Shown here piece by piece: positions 7,608 to 15,268 of a stretch of 17,610 nucleotides of DNA. Position 1 is the stretch's first letter. Each line of letters opens with the position of its first letter. This DNA comes from Zavarzinia sp. (GTDB lineage: Bacteria; Pseudomonadota; Alphaproteobacteria; Zavarziniales; Zavarziniaceae), in NCBI GenBank assembly GCA_028694545.1, contig JAQVKV010000002.1, positions 1-17,610 on the forward strand, read 5' to 3'. The notes under the pieces are model-generated. The model had not been told where the DNA came from. It made no database searches and saw only the letters and a list, made by a program, of their open reading frames with translations. The position numbers were made by a program, and so were the translations under genes.

Positions 7608-7636
7608 CGGACGCCTGCCTTGCGGCCAGGCGTCCG
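7608..7636 (-). promoter_or_regulatory. 10-bp hairpin touching the start of the sigma-like gene
   Basis: CGGACGCCTG at 7608-7617 and CAGGCGTCCG at 7627-7636 form a perfect 10-bp inverted repeat with a 9-base loop. On the minus strand it ends directly at the ATG at 7607. The possible ribosome site AAGGCAGG lies in its loop and stem; another one, GAGAAGG, lies just upstream of it. Folding could hide the first or bring the second close to the start. There is no T-run, so it is not a usual terminator. Confidence 0.6.
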
Positions 7637-7706
7637 GCGCCTTCTCGTGGCCAGGTCAGGACGTCGCGCGTCTCTGCGATTTCAGGGGGGTGGGTGAATG
7701 CGCGCG

Positions 7707-7952
7707 TCAGCGCGCGGGTGCGGTCGCGTTGTTCAGCGTGCCGCAGCCGCGGCAGGTGGCCTGCACCGGGAAGCCCACGAGATACTCGTGCCCCCGCGCG
7801 AAACGCAGGTGCATGCGGCCGTCCCGACAGACGCCGAGCAGCTTGTCACAGCGCGTGCAGCGCCATTCCGAGTTGAGGGTGGTGGGCTTGGTCTTCGCGG
7901 CGCCGGACCAGCTCGTCGGGGCTGCCTGGCGCGGGGGGAAGGGAGTCGGCAT
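7707..7952 (-). CDS. Com-like zinc-ribbon protein
   Basis: An 81-residue protein with WRCTRCDKLLG (Cys32, Cys35) and ATCRGCGTLN (Cys67, Cys70). The CxxCxKLL start and CxxCGTxN end match the phage Mu Com family, an RNA-binding translational regulator that switches on the mom DNA-modification gene. No mom-like gene is visible here, so a general nucleic-acid-binding role is as likely. The N-terminal 28 residues are Pro/Ala-rich and probably disordered. GAGGAG lies 8 bases before the ATG at 7952, and this is the first gene of the operon in transcription order. Confidence 0.7.
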   Translation of the reverse strand: MPTPFPPRQAAPTSWSGAAKTKPTTLNSEWRCTRCDKLLGVCRDGRMHLRFARGHEYLVGFPVQATCRGCGTLNNATAPAR

Positions 7953-7996
7953 CGGAGTGCTCCTCTGACTGAGTGAGCACCCCCATTGGCCGACAG

Positions 7997-8039
7997 AATC
8001 ATCGACCGTCTAACCCCCCAATCATCGACGGCTCATCGA
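7997..8039. promoter_or_regulatory. Repeated TCATCGA sites upstream of the Com-like gene
   Basis: TCATCGA occurs three times in 41 bases (7999-8005, 8022-8028, 8033-8039), the first two as AATCATCGA. The spacing between starts is 23 and 11 bases, about two turns and one turn of DNA. This 114-base gap should contain the main promoter of the left operon, so the sites look like an operator. I see no convincing -35/-10 pair. Confidence 0.45.
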
Positions 8040-8066
8040 TGGACGGTTGGACGCGTCGGTCAGCAA

Positions 8067-10181
8067 TCAGCTGGTCTTCAACCCCCACCAAGACTGGCCG
8101 AGGTCTTCGACGTAGTCTTGGAAGACCGGCCACCGCTTTTTCCCCAGCATCTGCTGGATGCCGGTGGACTTCGACCCAGCGATGAGGTCGCGGGTCTTCA
8201 CCCCGGGCAGCCCCTTCTTCTTCGCGTCCACCAGTAGCCGGAAACAGTGGACCTGCTGTTCGCTGAACAAAGGCAACTCCGGCTTTCCGGGCACGTGAAG
8301 TGTTCCAGACTCTCCGTCCGCGTTTTCCACGAGGGTCAGGGCGGTGCCGCCGAGCGCAAGTCCGAGGTTTGAACGGAAGAAAGTCTCAACGAAGCTCTTG
8401 TCGAGGCTGGCAAACCCTGCCGAGCCATCGGTGGCCCGGGGAAGGGTCATGATGAGGTTCGCGGCGATGCATTTCGAGCCGGGATCCTTCCCGCAGAACA
8501 CGATGCCGGGGCCTGCTCCGGATCGCATGCGCAATTGGACCTCGGCATCCACGAACCACTTCTGTTCGCCCAATCCGCGCGCGAGGTAGCAGGGAACATC
8601 CTTTCCATCGATGGACATGCTGCCGATGAAGAAGAGCCTCGTTGTGATCTCCTGCTTCCCCTGAATTGACAGCACGCTCTGCAGAGCTTCGATAATCCGC
8701 TGCTCGAGCCATTCCGTGCTGATGGCATAGAGCATCCGGTCCTTCGCCGGTGGTACGTCTTCGTCGTCGAAGTCGTCGATCACGCTGTCATCGACGTCCT
8801 TGCGCACGATCAGCTTGGCTTCGACGAGCCGATCCGGGTCGCTTTTCCTCTCCGAGAAGAATGTTGCGGGAACTGTGTCTTCCCCTCGGTCATGCAGTTC
8901 CAGCAGCAGGGGGAGGAAGTCGCCGAGCTCGCCGGAGCTGAGGTCTCGGAAGGGGTGCTGGATCTTCCACTCGGTGAGAAGCGTCCGCCCCAGCCTGCGA
9001 AGCTCGGGATCGGGATCGCTGAGCAGGCTGCAGCGGTTACGGTCCGAGATCGTGATCTCCAGGAGGGACGGAGGGTCGGATTCCTGGCGCCGGTAGCGCA
9101 CCGCGATGACGGCTCGGGAGATCCCCGACGCGCGCTGCAGTACGCGGGCGGGCGCCAGGTAGCTTTGCGCTGTCTTCTCGATCTCATCACCAAACGGGAC
9201 AGAAAGACGAAGCCTTTGCTTCCATCTGGCGAGGCGCACCTCGATTTCGACGAGCGCAGTCTTGTCCACGAGGAAGCCGGGCACGGCAGGTGGGTCAAGC
9301 GTGAGCGTCCTGAAGAACTGCGAAAGATCGTAATTCACCCACGTCAGCGGCTTCGTCGAAACATCGTGCCCCAGGACCTCAGTCGCAAAACACTCGGAAA
9401 CCAACGCGCGCTCTGGGGCTGTATCAGCGCAAATCTCGATCCGTTGTTCCACAGGAGTGTAGATCAGCAGAACTTCCTTTTGCGGCCGAAGAAAGCGAAG
9501 GCGTCTGCCTCCATTGTCGAGATGTTCGGGAATGCCGGTGATGTCCTTTGGAATCCGGATAATCACCAGAACCGATGGCTTGTACGCTTCCGTCGCAGGG
9601 AGGTCGACGACGCTCATTCCACAATCTACGGAAAGCTTGAGGCGCAACCGCACAGCAGCGAGGAGCTTCTCCTTCGGTATAGCGTTTGCGTCCACCGGCT
9701 TGGGGTGCTCGAGATCGACATCGAATGCGCTATACAGCTTTCCATCTCGCCACAGACGGGCATTGCGGAAACTCACGGCGTCATCGAATGCACGACGATG
9801 ATGAGCGTGAACGTGTAGTGCGACGGCCAACTCGCCAAGCTGAGCAAACGCAGCTTCGTACTCCTCGTTGGAGAGTTCCTCTTCGGCAATCACCTTGAGA
9901 GCGGACGGGCCTTTTCCGTTCGTCAAAAGCAAAACGCGTTGCGCCTCGATTTCGACAGGAAGCGTGACCTCCGGTTTCATGTCGTTGATCGCTGCGATCA
10001 CCGCATTTCGGTTCTCTTCGTTGTCTTCTTCTTCGAGGGGCTGAAAAGGTTCAGCGATCTCCGAGGCAATCGCAACGAAATTCTCATCGTCCTGAAAAAA
10101 GAAGCCCCGAAGAGATTCGGGTGATGCGTTCTCAATTACTGTCTGAAGGGACCGCAAGCTACGTTTCGATGAAGGGGCCAT
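8067..10181 (-). CDS. Uncharacterised 704-residue protein, putative cargo gene
   Basis: I recognise no family. The protein is acidic, with two strongly acidic stretches, EEEDNEEN near residues 50-58 and DDFDDEDVPP near 470-480. A histidine-rich segment, HVHAHHRRAF, lies near 123-132. The C-terminal 65 residues (LFSEQQVHCF through WWGLK) have a pattern that fits a winged helix. No Walker motif, signal peptide or membrane segment is seen. It starts at the ATG at 10181, with GAGG 5 bases before it; a GTG one codon earlier is also possible. GC content is visibly lower than in neighbours, which suggests separate acquisition. It points away from the recombinase cassette, across a shared promoter region. 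A defence or regulatory role is only inferred from location. Confidence 0.85.
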   Translation of the reverse strand: MAPSSKRSLRSLQTVIENASPESLRGFFFQDDENFVAIASEIAEPFQPLEEEDNEENRNAVIAAINDMKPEVTLPVEIEAQRVLLLTNGKGPSALKVIAEEELSNEEYEAAFAQLGELAVALHVHAHHRRAFDDAVSFRNARLWRDGKLYSAFDVDLEHPKPVDANAIPKEKLLAAVRLRLKLSVDCGMSVVDLPATEAYKPSVLVIIRIPKDITGIPEHLDNGGRRLRFLRPQKEVLLIYTPVEQRIEICADTAPERALVSECFATEVLGHDVSTKPLTWVNYDLSQFFRTLTLDPPAVPGFLVDKTALVEIEVRLARWKQRLRLSVPFGDEIEKTAQSYLAPARVLQRASGISRAVIAVRYRRQESDPPSLLEITISDRNRCSLLSDPDPELRRLGRTLLTEWKIQHPFRDLSSGELGDFLPLLLELHDRGEDTVPATFFSERKSDPDRLVEAKLIVRKDVDDSVIDDFDDEDVPPAKDRMLYAISTEWLEQRIIEALQSVLSIQGKQEITTRLFFIGSMSIDGKDVPCYLARGLGEQKWFVDAEVQLRMRSGAGPGIVFCGKDPGSKCIAANLIMTLPRATDGSAGFASLDKSFVETFFRSNLGLALGGTALTLVENADGESGTLHVPGKPELPLFSEQQVHCFRLLVDAKKKGLPGVKTRDLIAGSKSTGIQQMLGKKRWPVFQDYVEDLGQSWWGLKTS

Positions 10182-10210
10182 CACTTCCTCTCGCTAAAGA
10201 CGCCAAGGCA

Positions 10211-10216
10211 ACTATA
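10211..10216 (-). promoter_or_regulatory. Possible -10 element of the 704-residue protein gene
   Basis: TATAGT on the minus strand, one base from TATAAT, lies about 30 bases before the start codon. No good -35 is seen at 16-18 bases, so this is weak. Confidence 0.25.
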
Positions 10217-10307
10217 AGCGCAGCATCCCGCAGGGGCACTCGCCCATCATTAGATTTTCTCCCGCTCCGACATGGGGCTGTCCCATCGGCAGCCGTCAGG
10301 TGGCTTT

Positions 10308-10332
10308 TGATCGGTAACAGCACCACCGATCA
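10308..10332. promoter_or_regulatory. Operator-like inverted repeat upstream of recombinase cassette
   Basis: TGATCGGT (10308-10315) and ACCGATCA (10325-10332) form an 8-bp perfect inverted repeat with 9 bases between. It lies 14 bases before the first gene of the recombinase cassette, inside the 164-base divergent gap. A small HTH protein encoded in the same cassette could bind it; that is inference. A second, shorter dyad, ATGGG/CCCAT, lies at 10272-10286. Confidence 0.45.
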
Positions 10333-10345
10333 CCGGTACCAAGAC

Positions 10346-10549
10346 ATGAAGCGCCCCAATCCGCTCACGCCCGACCAGATGACGCCCGCAGAGCGCCGCG
10401 CCGAGCTGTGCGGCCTGCTGGCGCTCGGGCTGGTTCGGTTGCGGATGCGGGAGACGAGCGAAGTATCTGACGATACTGGAGAACGTTGCCTACACTATCC
10501 GCCCGACCAATGCCGTCATGCAACTCCAACTCGCCGGAGAAATGCATGA
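10346..10549 (+). CDS. Small protein, first gene of DUF2924-recombinase cassette
   Basis: A 67-residue basic protein beginning MKRPNPLTPDQMTPAER, a start I associate with small proteins preceding DUF2924 genes in alphaproteobacteria; function unknown. A helical segment RRAELCGLLALGLVRLRMRE is followed by a polar tail. The frame is open upstream to 10121, but the ATG at 10346 is the sensible start. Its stop overlaps the next start by four bases (ATGA), which strongly supports it as a real, translated gene. The ribosome site is weak. Confidence 0.72.
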   Translation: MKRPNPLTPDQMTPAERRAELCGLLALGLVRLRMRETSEVSDDTGERCLHYPPDQCRHATPTRRRNA

Positions 10550-11001
10550 ACAAACCCGATCCCATCCCAGCGCGCCTGGCCGCGCTCAAGATCACGCCGA
10601 CGCCTGACCTGAAGAAACAGTGGCGCGACCTGTTCGACAGCGAGCCGCCGCCGTTCAACCGCCGCTACCTTGAAAGCCGTATCGCCTATCGCATCCAGGA
10701 ACTGGCCTATGGCGGGCTGAAGCCGGAGACGATCCGGCGCCTTGAGCGGCTGGGCGAGGAACTTGACGGCGGCGACCGGGCGAAGCGGAGCATCCGCGCC
10801 GATCGCGACCGCCCGATCACGGGCACGCGCCTCCTGCGCGAATGGCAGGGTGTCGAGCAGATCGTCACCGTCACCGCCGACGGCTTCGAATGGCAGGGGC
10901 GGCCCTACAAGTCGCTGTCCGCTATCGCTCGGGCGATCACCGGCACGCGCTGGAACGGCTGGGTCTTCTTCGGGCTCAAGAACCACAGGGGGCGGAAGTG
11001 A
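10546..11001 (+). CDS. DUF2924 domain protein
   Basis: A 151-residue basic protein of the DUF2924 family, recognisable by WRDLFDSEPPPFNRRYLESR near the N-terminus and by GRPYKSLSAIARAITGTRWN with GWVFFGLK near the C-terminus. The family is nearly always next to serine recombinases in alphaproteobacterial prophages and may help as a DNA-binding accessory or directionality factor; this has not been shown as far as I know. GGAG lies 6 bases before the ATG at 10546. It overlaps the preceding gene by 4 bases, and its stop overlaps the recombinase start (GTGA). Confidence 0.9.
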   Translation: MNKPDPIPARLAALKITPTPDLKKQWRDLFDSEPPPFNRRYLESRIAYRIQELAYGGLKPETIRRLERLGEELDGGDRAKRSIRADRDRPITGTRLLREWQGVEQIVTVTADGFEWQGRPYKSLSAIARAITGTRWNGWVFFGLKNHRGRK

Positions 11002-12323
11002 CGAAGCCGCCGGATAAATCGAAGGTCGTCCGCAAGCTGCGGTGTGCCGTCTACACCCGGAAATCCTCCGAGGAAGGACTAGAGCAGGAGTTCAACTCGC
11101 TCCACGCCCAGCGCGAGGCCTGCGAGGCTTACATCGCCAGCCAGCGGTCTGAGGGCTGGGTGCTGGTCCGCGATCAGTATGACGACGGCGGCATCTCGGG
11201 CGGCACGCTGGAACGCCCCGGACTGAAGCGGCTGCTGGAGGACATTGAGGACGGGCTGGTCGACGTGGTCGTGGTCTACAAGATCGACCGGCTGTCGCGC
11301 TCGCTGGCTGATTTCGCCAAGCTGGTCGAGGTGTTTGACCGGAACGGCGTGACGTTCGTCTCGGTCACGCAGTCCTTCAACACGACCACGTCGATGGGGC
11401 GGTTGACCCTGAACATCCTGCTTTCCTTCGCCCAGTTCGAGCGCGAGGTGACGGCCGAGCGTATCCGCGACAAGGTGGCCGCCAGCCGCAAGAAGGGCAT
11501 GTGGATGGGCGGGGTGCCACCATACGGTTACCGCGTCGAGAACCGGAAGCTGGTGGTCGACGAAGAGCACGCTTCGCATGTGCGCTGGATCTTCGCCCGC
11601 TTTCTCGAGATCGGGTCCTGCACGGAACTGGCGCGGGAAGTCGGCACGCGCGGCCTCCGGACGCCGCGCGGCAACCGGGTCGACAAGAAATACATCTACC
11701 GCATGCTCAGCAACCGCGCCTACATTGGCGAGGCGGTCCACAGGGGCGACAGCTATCCCGGCGAGCACGACGCCATCATCGATCCCGAGATTTGGGACCG
11801 CGTCCACGCCATCCTGCAGGAGAGCCCGCGCAAGCGCGCGGCCCGCACCCGCGCCGACACGCCCGCGCTGCTGAAGGGGCTGCTGTTCGGCCCCGATGGC
11901 GCGGCCTTCTCGCCGACCCATACCCGGAAAGGCGACAGGCTCTACCGCTACTATGTCAGCCAGACCGTGTTGAAGCACGGCGCCGGGGCTTGCCCCGTGG
12001 GACGCGTGCCCGCGGGCGAGATTGAGGCCGCCGTGCTCGACCAGTTGCGCGCCGTGTTCCGCCAGCCCGAGATCGTTGCGGGGACGTGGAAGGCGGCGCG
12101 GGCCCACGCCGACGACATCTCCGAGGCCGACGCACGCGCGGCCTTGCAGCAGCTCGACCCGCTGTGGGACGAACTCTTCCCCGCCGAGCAGGCGCGCATA
12201 GTCACGCTGCTGGTCGAGCGCGTCGATATCGGCACGAACGGGCTCAACTTCCGGCTCCGGATGGACGGCCTCGGAGGGCTCGCGCGCGAGATGCTGTCTG
12301 GCAGCATCGGAGCAGCGGCATGA
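10998..12323 (+). CDS. Large serine recombinase (site-specific integrase)
   Basis: A 441-residue recombinase starting at a GTG that overlaps the DUF2924 stop; AGGGGG precedes it. The resolvase catalytic domain spans residues about 14-160: YTRKSS gives the nucleophile (Ser23), with SGGTLERPGLKRLL near 67-80, KIDRLSRS at 95-102 and FAQFEREVTAERIR near 150. The recombinase domain follows (GVPPYGYR onward, about 170-270). The usual zinc ribbon is degenerate: LLFGPDGAAFSP stands where LLxCxxC is expected, so the first pair of cysteines is lost. Enzymes of this kind integrate or excise phages and mobile elements by double-strand exchange. Attachment sites were not identified. Confidence 0.93.
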   Translation: MTKPPDKSKVVRKLRCAVYTRKSSEEGLEQEFNSLHAQREACEAYIASQRSEGWVLVRDQYDDGGISGGTLERPGLKRLLEDIEDGLVDVVVVYKIDRLSRSLADFAKLVEVFDRNGVTFVSVTQSFNTTTSMGRLTLNILLSFAQFEREVTAERIRDKVAASRKKGMWMGGVPPYGYRVENRKLVVDEEHASHVRWIFARFLEIGSCTELAREVGTRGLRTPRGNRVDKKYIYRMLSNRAYIGEAVHRGDSYPGEHDAIIDPEIWDRVHAILQESPRKRAARTRADTPALLKGLLFGPDGAAFSPTHTRKGDRLYRYYVSQTVLKHGAGACPVGRVPAGEIEAAVLDQLRAVFRQPEIVAGTWKAARAHADDISEADARAALQQLDPLWDELFPAEQARIVTLLVERVDIGTNGLNFRLRMDGLGGLAREMLSGSIGAAA

Positions 12324-12715
12324 CCCGCGCGACGGCGGTCCCCGAGACGGTTACAATCCACGTGCCATTCCGCATCCTGAAGCGCGGCGGGCGGAAAGAG
12401 ATGCAGCGGCCATCAGGTGCCCAAGCGCGCGGGAGGCCGGACGATACGCTCATCAAGGCGCTTGCGCGCGCGTTCCGCTGGAAGAGGATGCTCGACAACG
12501 GTGACTTTGCCACGGTAGCCGACCTCGCCGCACAGGAAGGCATCGCTGTCTCCTACCTCACGCGTGTGCTTCGGCTGACGCAGCTTGCGCCCGATCTCGT
12601 CGAGGCGATACTCGACGCACGGCATCCCCCGGGCCTAACGCTTCAGTCGCTGCGAGTGCAGATCCCCGATGAATGGTCGAGGCAGCGCGAGTCCTTGCTG
12701 CCAGGGACGGAATAA
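12320..12715 (+). CDS. Small HTH protein, last gene of recombinase cassette
   Basis: A 131-residue protein starting four bases before the recombinase stop (ATGA), with GGAG 7 bases upstream. Its core, VADLAAQEGIAVSYLTRVLR (about residues 73-92), is a clear helix-turn-helix and resembles that of ParB/KorB-like proteins. A basic N-terminal part (LKRGGRKEMQRPSG) precedes it. It is probably a DNA-binding regulator or accessory factor of the recombinase; no partner is proven. I recall similar proteins following DUF2924-linked recombinases. Confidence 0.8.
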   Translation: MTRATAVPETVTIHVPFRILKRGGRKEMQRPSGAQARGRPDDTLIKALARAFRWKRMLDNGDFATVADLAAQEGIAVSYLTRVLRLTQLAPDLVEAILDARHPPGLTLQSLRVQIPDEWSRQRESLLPGTE

Positions 12716-12816
12716 GGCTTGCGGCATCAGTCGGCCCCACTGTAGCTTCTCCGAGCCGTTGTCAGGCGAAAGAGCTGCCAAACCAAAGAATTGCGCGTTG
12801 ATCTGAGCCGAGTTCT

Positions 12817-12845
12817 TTGACAAGCCGTTTGCTGCGCGATGGCAT
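12817..12845 (+). promoter_or_regulatory. Possible promoter of the restriction-modification operon
   Basis: A perfect -35, TTGACA (12817-12822), is followed after 17 bases by TGGCAT (12840-12845), which matches only three of six -10 positions. It would give a short leader of about 20 bases before hsdR. The 157-base gap between 12716 and 12872 holds nothing else that I can name. Confidence 0.4.
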
Positions 12846-12872
12846 GTCGAAACCGGGCGAAGTAGATTGCGC

Positions 12873-15251
12873 ATGAACGAAGCCGACACCTGCAGGAAGT
12901 TCGTCGTCCCGAAGCTGCAGGAAGCAGGCTGGGATGATCGCCCGCACGCGATAAACGAGCAGAGAACTTTTACTGACGGCCGAGTTGTATTTGTCGGCGG
13001 CAAAGCTCGCCGTGGCAAGCAGAAGCGCTCAGACTATCTTCTCCGCTATAATCCGGATTTCCCGATCGCCGTCGTTGAGGCCAAATCCCGCTACCGGCAC
13101 GCCGCGGAGGGCCTCCAACAAGCCAAGGAATATGCAGAAATCCTTGGAATTCGGTTCGCGTATTCGACCAATGGGATCGAGATTGTCGAGTTCGACTACA
13201 CGACCGGCATCGAGCGAACGATTTCGGATTTCCCGGCGCCTGATGACCTTTGGGCTCGGCTCCGCCGCGCCGAGGGCATTGTCGACGACCAAGTGGCCGA
13301 ACGGCTGCTGACGCCCACCTTTCCAGACCGAGCCAAACCCCTTCGCTACTATCAGGAAATCGCGGTGAACCGCGCGGTCCAAGTGGCCCTTCAGGGCAGG
13401 AAGCGGGCCCTTCTCACACTGTGCACCGGAGCGGGCAAGACTGCCGTCGCCTTCCAGATCTGCTGGAAGCTATGGTCAGCACGCTGGAATTCCAAAGGGG
13501 TCAACCGAAACCCGAAGATCCTGTTTCTCGCTGATCGCAACGTCCTAGTCGACGATCCGATGGCAAAAGACTTCAGCCCGTTTGGCGACGCCCGCCACAA
13601 GATAGCTGGCGGCGTGGCGGTCAAGAGCCGCGACATGTATTTCGCGATCTACCAGTCCATCGCGCGTGACGAGAACCGTCCCGGCCTCTACCGAGAGTAT
13701 GCGCGCGACTTCTTCGATCTAATCATCATTGACGAATGCCATCGCGGCAGTGCGCGCGACGACAGCAACTGGCGAGAAATCCTCGAGTGGTTCGAGCCTG
13801 CGACCCAGATCGGAATGACAGCGACGCCGCGGCGAGAGGATAACGTCGACACCTACAACTATTTCGGCGATCCGCTTTATGAATACAGCCTGGCGCAGGG
13901 CATCGCTGACGGCTTCCTGGCCCCGTATCGCGTCCATCGCGTCATATCGGACTACGACGCTGCCGGCTGGCGACCAACGCGGGGTGAACTTGATCGCTAT
14001 GGTCGCGAGATCCCCGACGCCGAATACTCGACGCGGGACTTCGAGCGGGTCGTGGCGCTGCGGGCTCGAACTCAGGCTATTGCGAAACATCTCGCGGGCT
14101 TCATGGCCGAGACCGACCGCTTCGCGAAGACCATCGTCTTCTGCGTCGACCAGGAACACGCGCTCGAAATGCGGCAGGCGCTCGCCGCCCTGAACACCGA
14201 TCTCGTGAAGGACCATCCCGACTACGTTTGCCGTGTGACGTCCGACGAAGGCGATGTGGGAAGCGCGCACAGGGCGAAGTTTCAGGATGTCGAGACCCAG
14301 ACGCCGGTCATCCTCACCACGTCGCAGCTTCTCACGACCGGCGTGGACGCCCCGACCTGCAAGAACGTGGTGCTTGCGCGGGTCGTCGGCTCCATGCCGG
14401 AGTTCAAGCAGATTATCGGACGGGGCACCCGCCTCCGGCCCGACTACGGCAAGCTCGCCTTCAACATCATCGACTACACCGGAACCGCGACGCGCATGTT
14501 CGCCGATCCCGCCTTTGACGGCGATCCCGTCCGCGAGGACGAAGCGGTGATCAATGCGGACGGCGACATCGTGGAAGAGCGCGAGATCGAAGAAGTGGCG
14601 CCGGATCCGGACGATTTTCCTGAAGGGCCCGATATCCCGGATGGACCGGTCGAGCTGGGGGACGAGGGCGAGAACGGGCCCCGCAAGTTCTATGTCGACG
14701 GCGGCGAGGTCGCGATCGTCCGGCACCTCGTGTACGAACTCGATTCTGACGGGCGGCAACTCGCCTGCCGCCAGCTCACCGATTACACTGGCGACAAGGT
14801 CCGCACACTCTACCCCAATGCGTCGGAACTGCGCACGGACTGGCTCGATCCCGAACGCCGGGCGGAAATCGTCGAGCGGCTTGAGGAAAAGGGCATCGAC
14901 CTCGATTCCTTGGCTGATGCAGTCGGAAAGCCGGAGGCCGACCCGTTCGATCTCCTATGCCATCTCGCCTATAACGCGCCGCTGCGCACCCGGCGCGAGC
15001 GCGCTGACCGTCTGGTGAGGGAGCAGGACGAGTTTCTGGACCGCTTTGGGCCGGACGCCCGAGAAGTTCTGGATGCCGTGCTTGAAAAGTATGCCGAACA
15101 TGGCAGTGCCCAGTTCAAGCTGCCCGACATCTTGGAAGTGCCCCCGTTCAACGAGTGGGGCAACGTCATAGAAATCGCCGCCCGCTTCGGCGGGGGCAAG
15201 GAGCTGCGCAGCGCCGTCACCGAGCTGCAGCGTCTGCTCTACACCGCTTGA
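12873..15251 (+). CDS. hsdR: Type I restriction enzyme R subunit, EcoEI-type
   Basis: A 792-residue restriction subunit. The N-terminal nuclease domain has Asp54, Glu69 and Lys71 (VEAK) of the PD-(D/E)XK fold. The translocase has motif I TGAGKT (185-190), motif II DECH (287-290), motif III TAT (316-318) and motif VI GRGTR (516-520). A long acidic linker around 560-600 precedes a helical C-terminal domain of the EcoEI kind, which contacts the methylase core. The HsdR2-HsdM2-HsdS complex pulls DNA and cuts it at a distance from unmodified sites. I chose the ATG at 12873; a TTG at 12867 is possible and no strong ribosome site is seen. It stops 17 bases before hsdM. All motor motifs are intact, so it looks functional. 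Confidence 0.95.
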   Translation: MNEADTCRKFVVPKLQEAGWDDRPHAINEQRTFTDGRVVFVGGKARRGKQKRSDYLLRYNPDFPIAVVEAKSRYRHAAEGLQQAKEYAEILGIRFAYSTNGIEIVEFDYTTGIERTISDFPAPDDLWARLRRAEGIVDDQVAERLLTPTFPDRAKPLRYYQEIAVNRAVQVALQGRKRALLTLCTGAGKTAVAFQICWKLWSARWNSKGVNRNPKILFLADRNVLVDDPMAKDFSPFGDARHKIAGGVAVKSRDMYFAIYQSIARDENRPGLYREYARDFFDLIIIDECHRGSARDDSNWREILEWFEPATQIGMTATPRREDNVDTYNYFGDPLYEYSLAQGIADGFLAPYRVHRVISDYDAAGWRPTRGELDRYGREIPDAEYSTRDFERVVALRARTQAIAKHLAGFMAETDRFAKTIVFCVDQEHALEMRQALAALNTDLVKDHPDYVCRVTSDEGDVGSAHRAKFQDVETQTPVILTTSQLLTTGVDAPTCKNVVLARVVGSMPEFKQIIGRGTRLRPDYGKLAFNIIDYTGTATRMFADPAFDGDPVREDEAVINADGDIVEEREIEEVAPDPDDFPEGPDIPDGPVELGDEGENGPRKFYVDGGEVAIVRHLVYELDSDGRQLACRQLTDYTGDKVRTLYPNASELRTDWLDPERRAEIVERLEEKGIDLDSLADAVGKPEADPFDLLCHLAYNAPLRTRRERADRLVREQDEFLDRFGPDAREVLDAVLEKYAEHGSAQFKLPDILEVPPFNEWGNVIEIAARFGGGKELRSAVTELQRLLYTA

Positions 15252-15268
15252 ATTGAAGGAGCTCTATC

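Noticed and set aside
6675..7697. Plus-strand open frame of 340 codons
   Set aside because: Antisense to the sigma-like gene and the 64-residue gene; composition typical of a GC shadow.
7701..7716. CGCGCG/CGCGCG dyad at the stop of the Com-like gene as a terminator
   Set aside because: No T-run follows on the minus strand, and the operon continues into the sigma-like gene 100 bases on.
8892..9818. Plus-strand open frame of 308 codons
   Set aside because: Antisense to the 704-residue protein gene, which has a good ribosome site and plausible protein composition.
11079..12107. Minus-strand open frame of 342 codons
   Set aside because: Antisense to the serine recombinase.
12716..12872. Attachment site for the recombinase
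   Set aside because: No tRNA end or convincing direct repeat was found; the partner site is not in the window, so it cannot be called.
13719..14759. Minus-strand open frame of 346 codons
   Set aside because: Antisense to hsdR.
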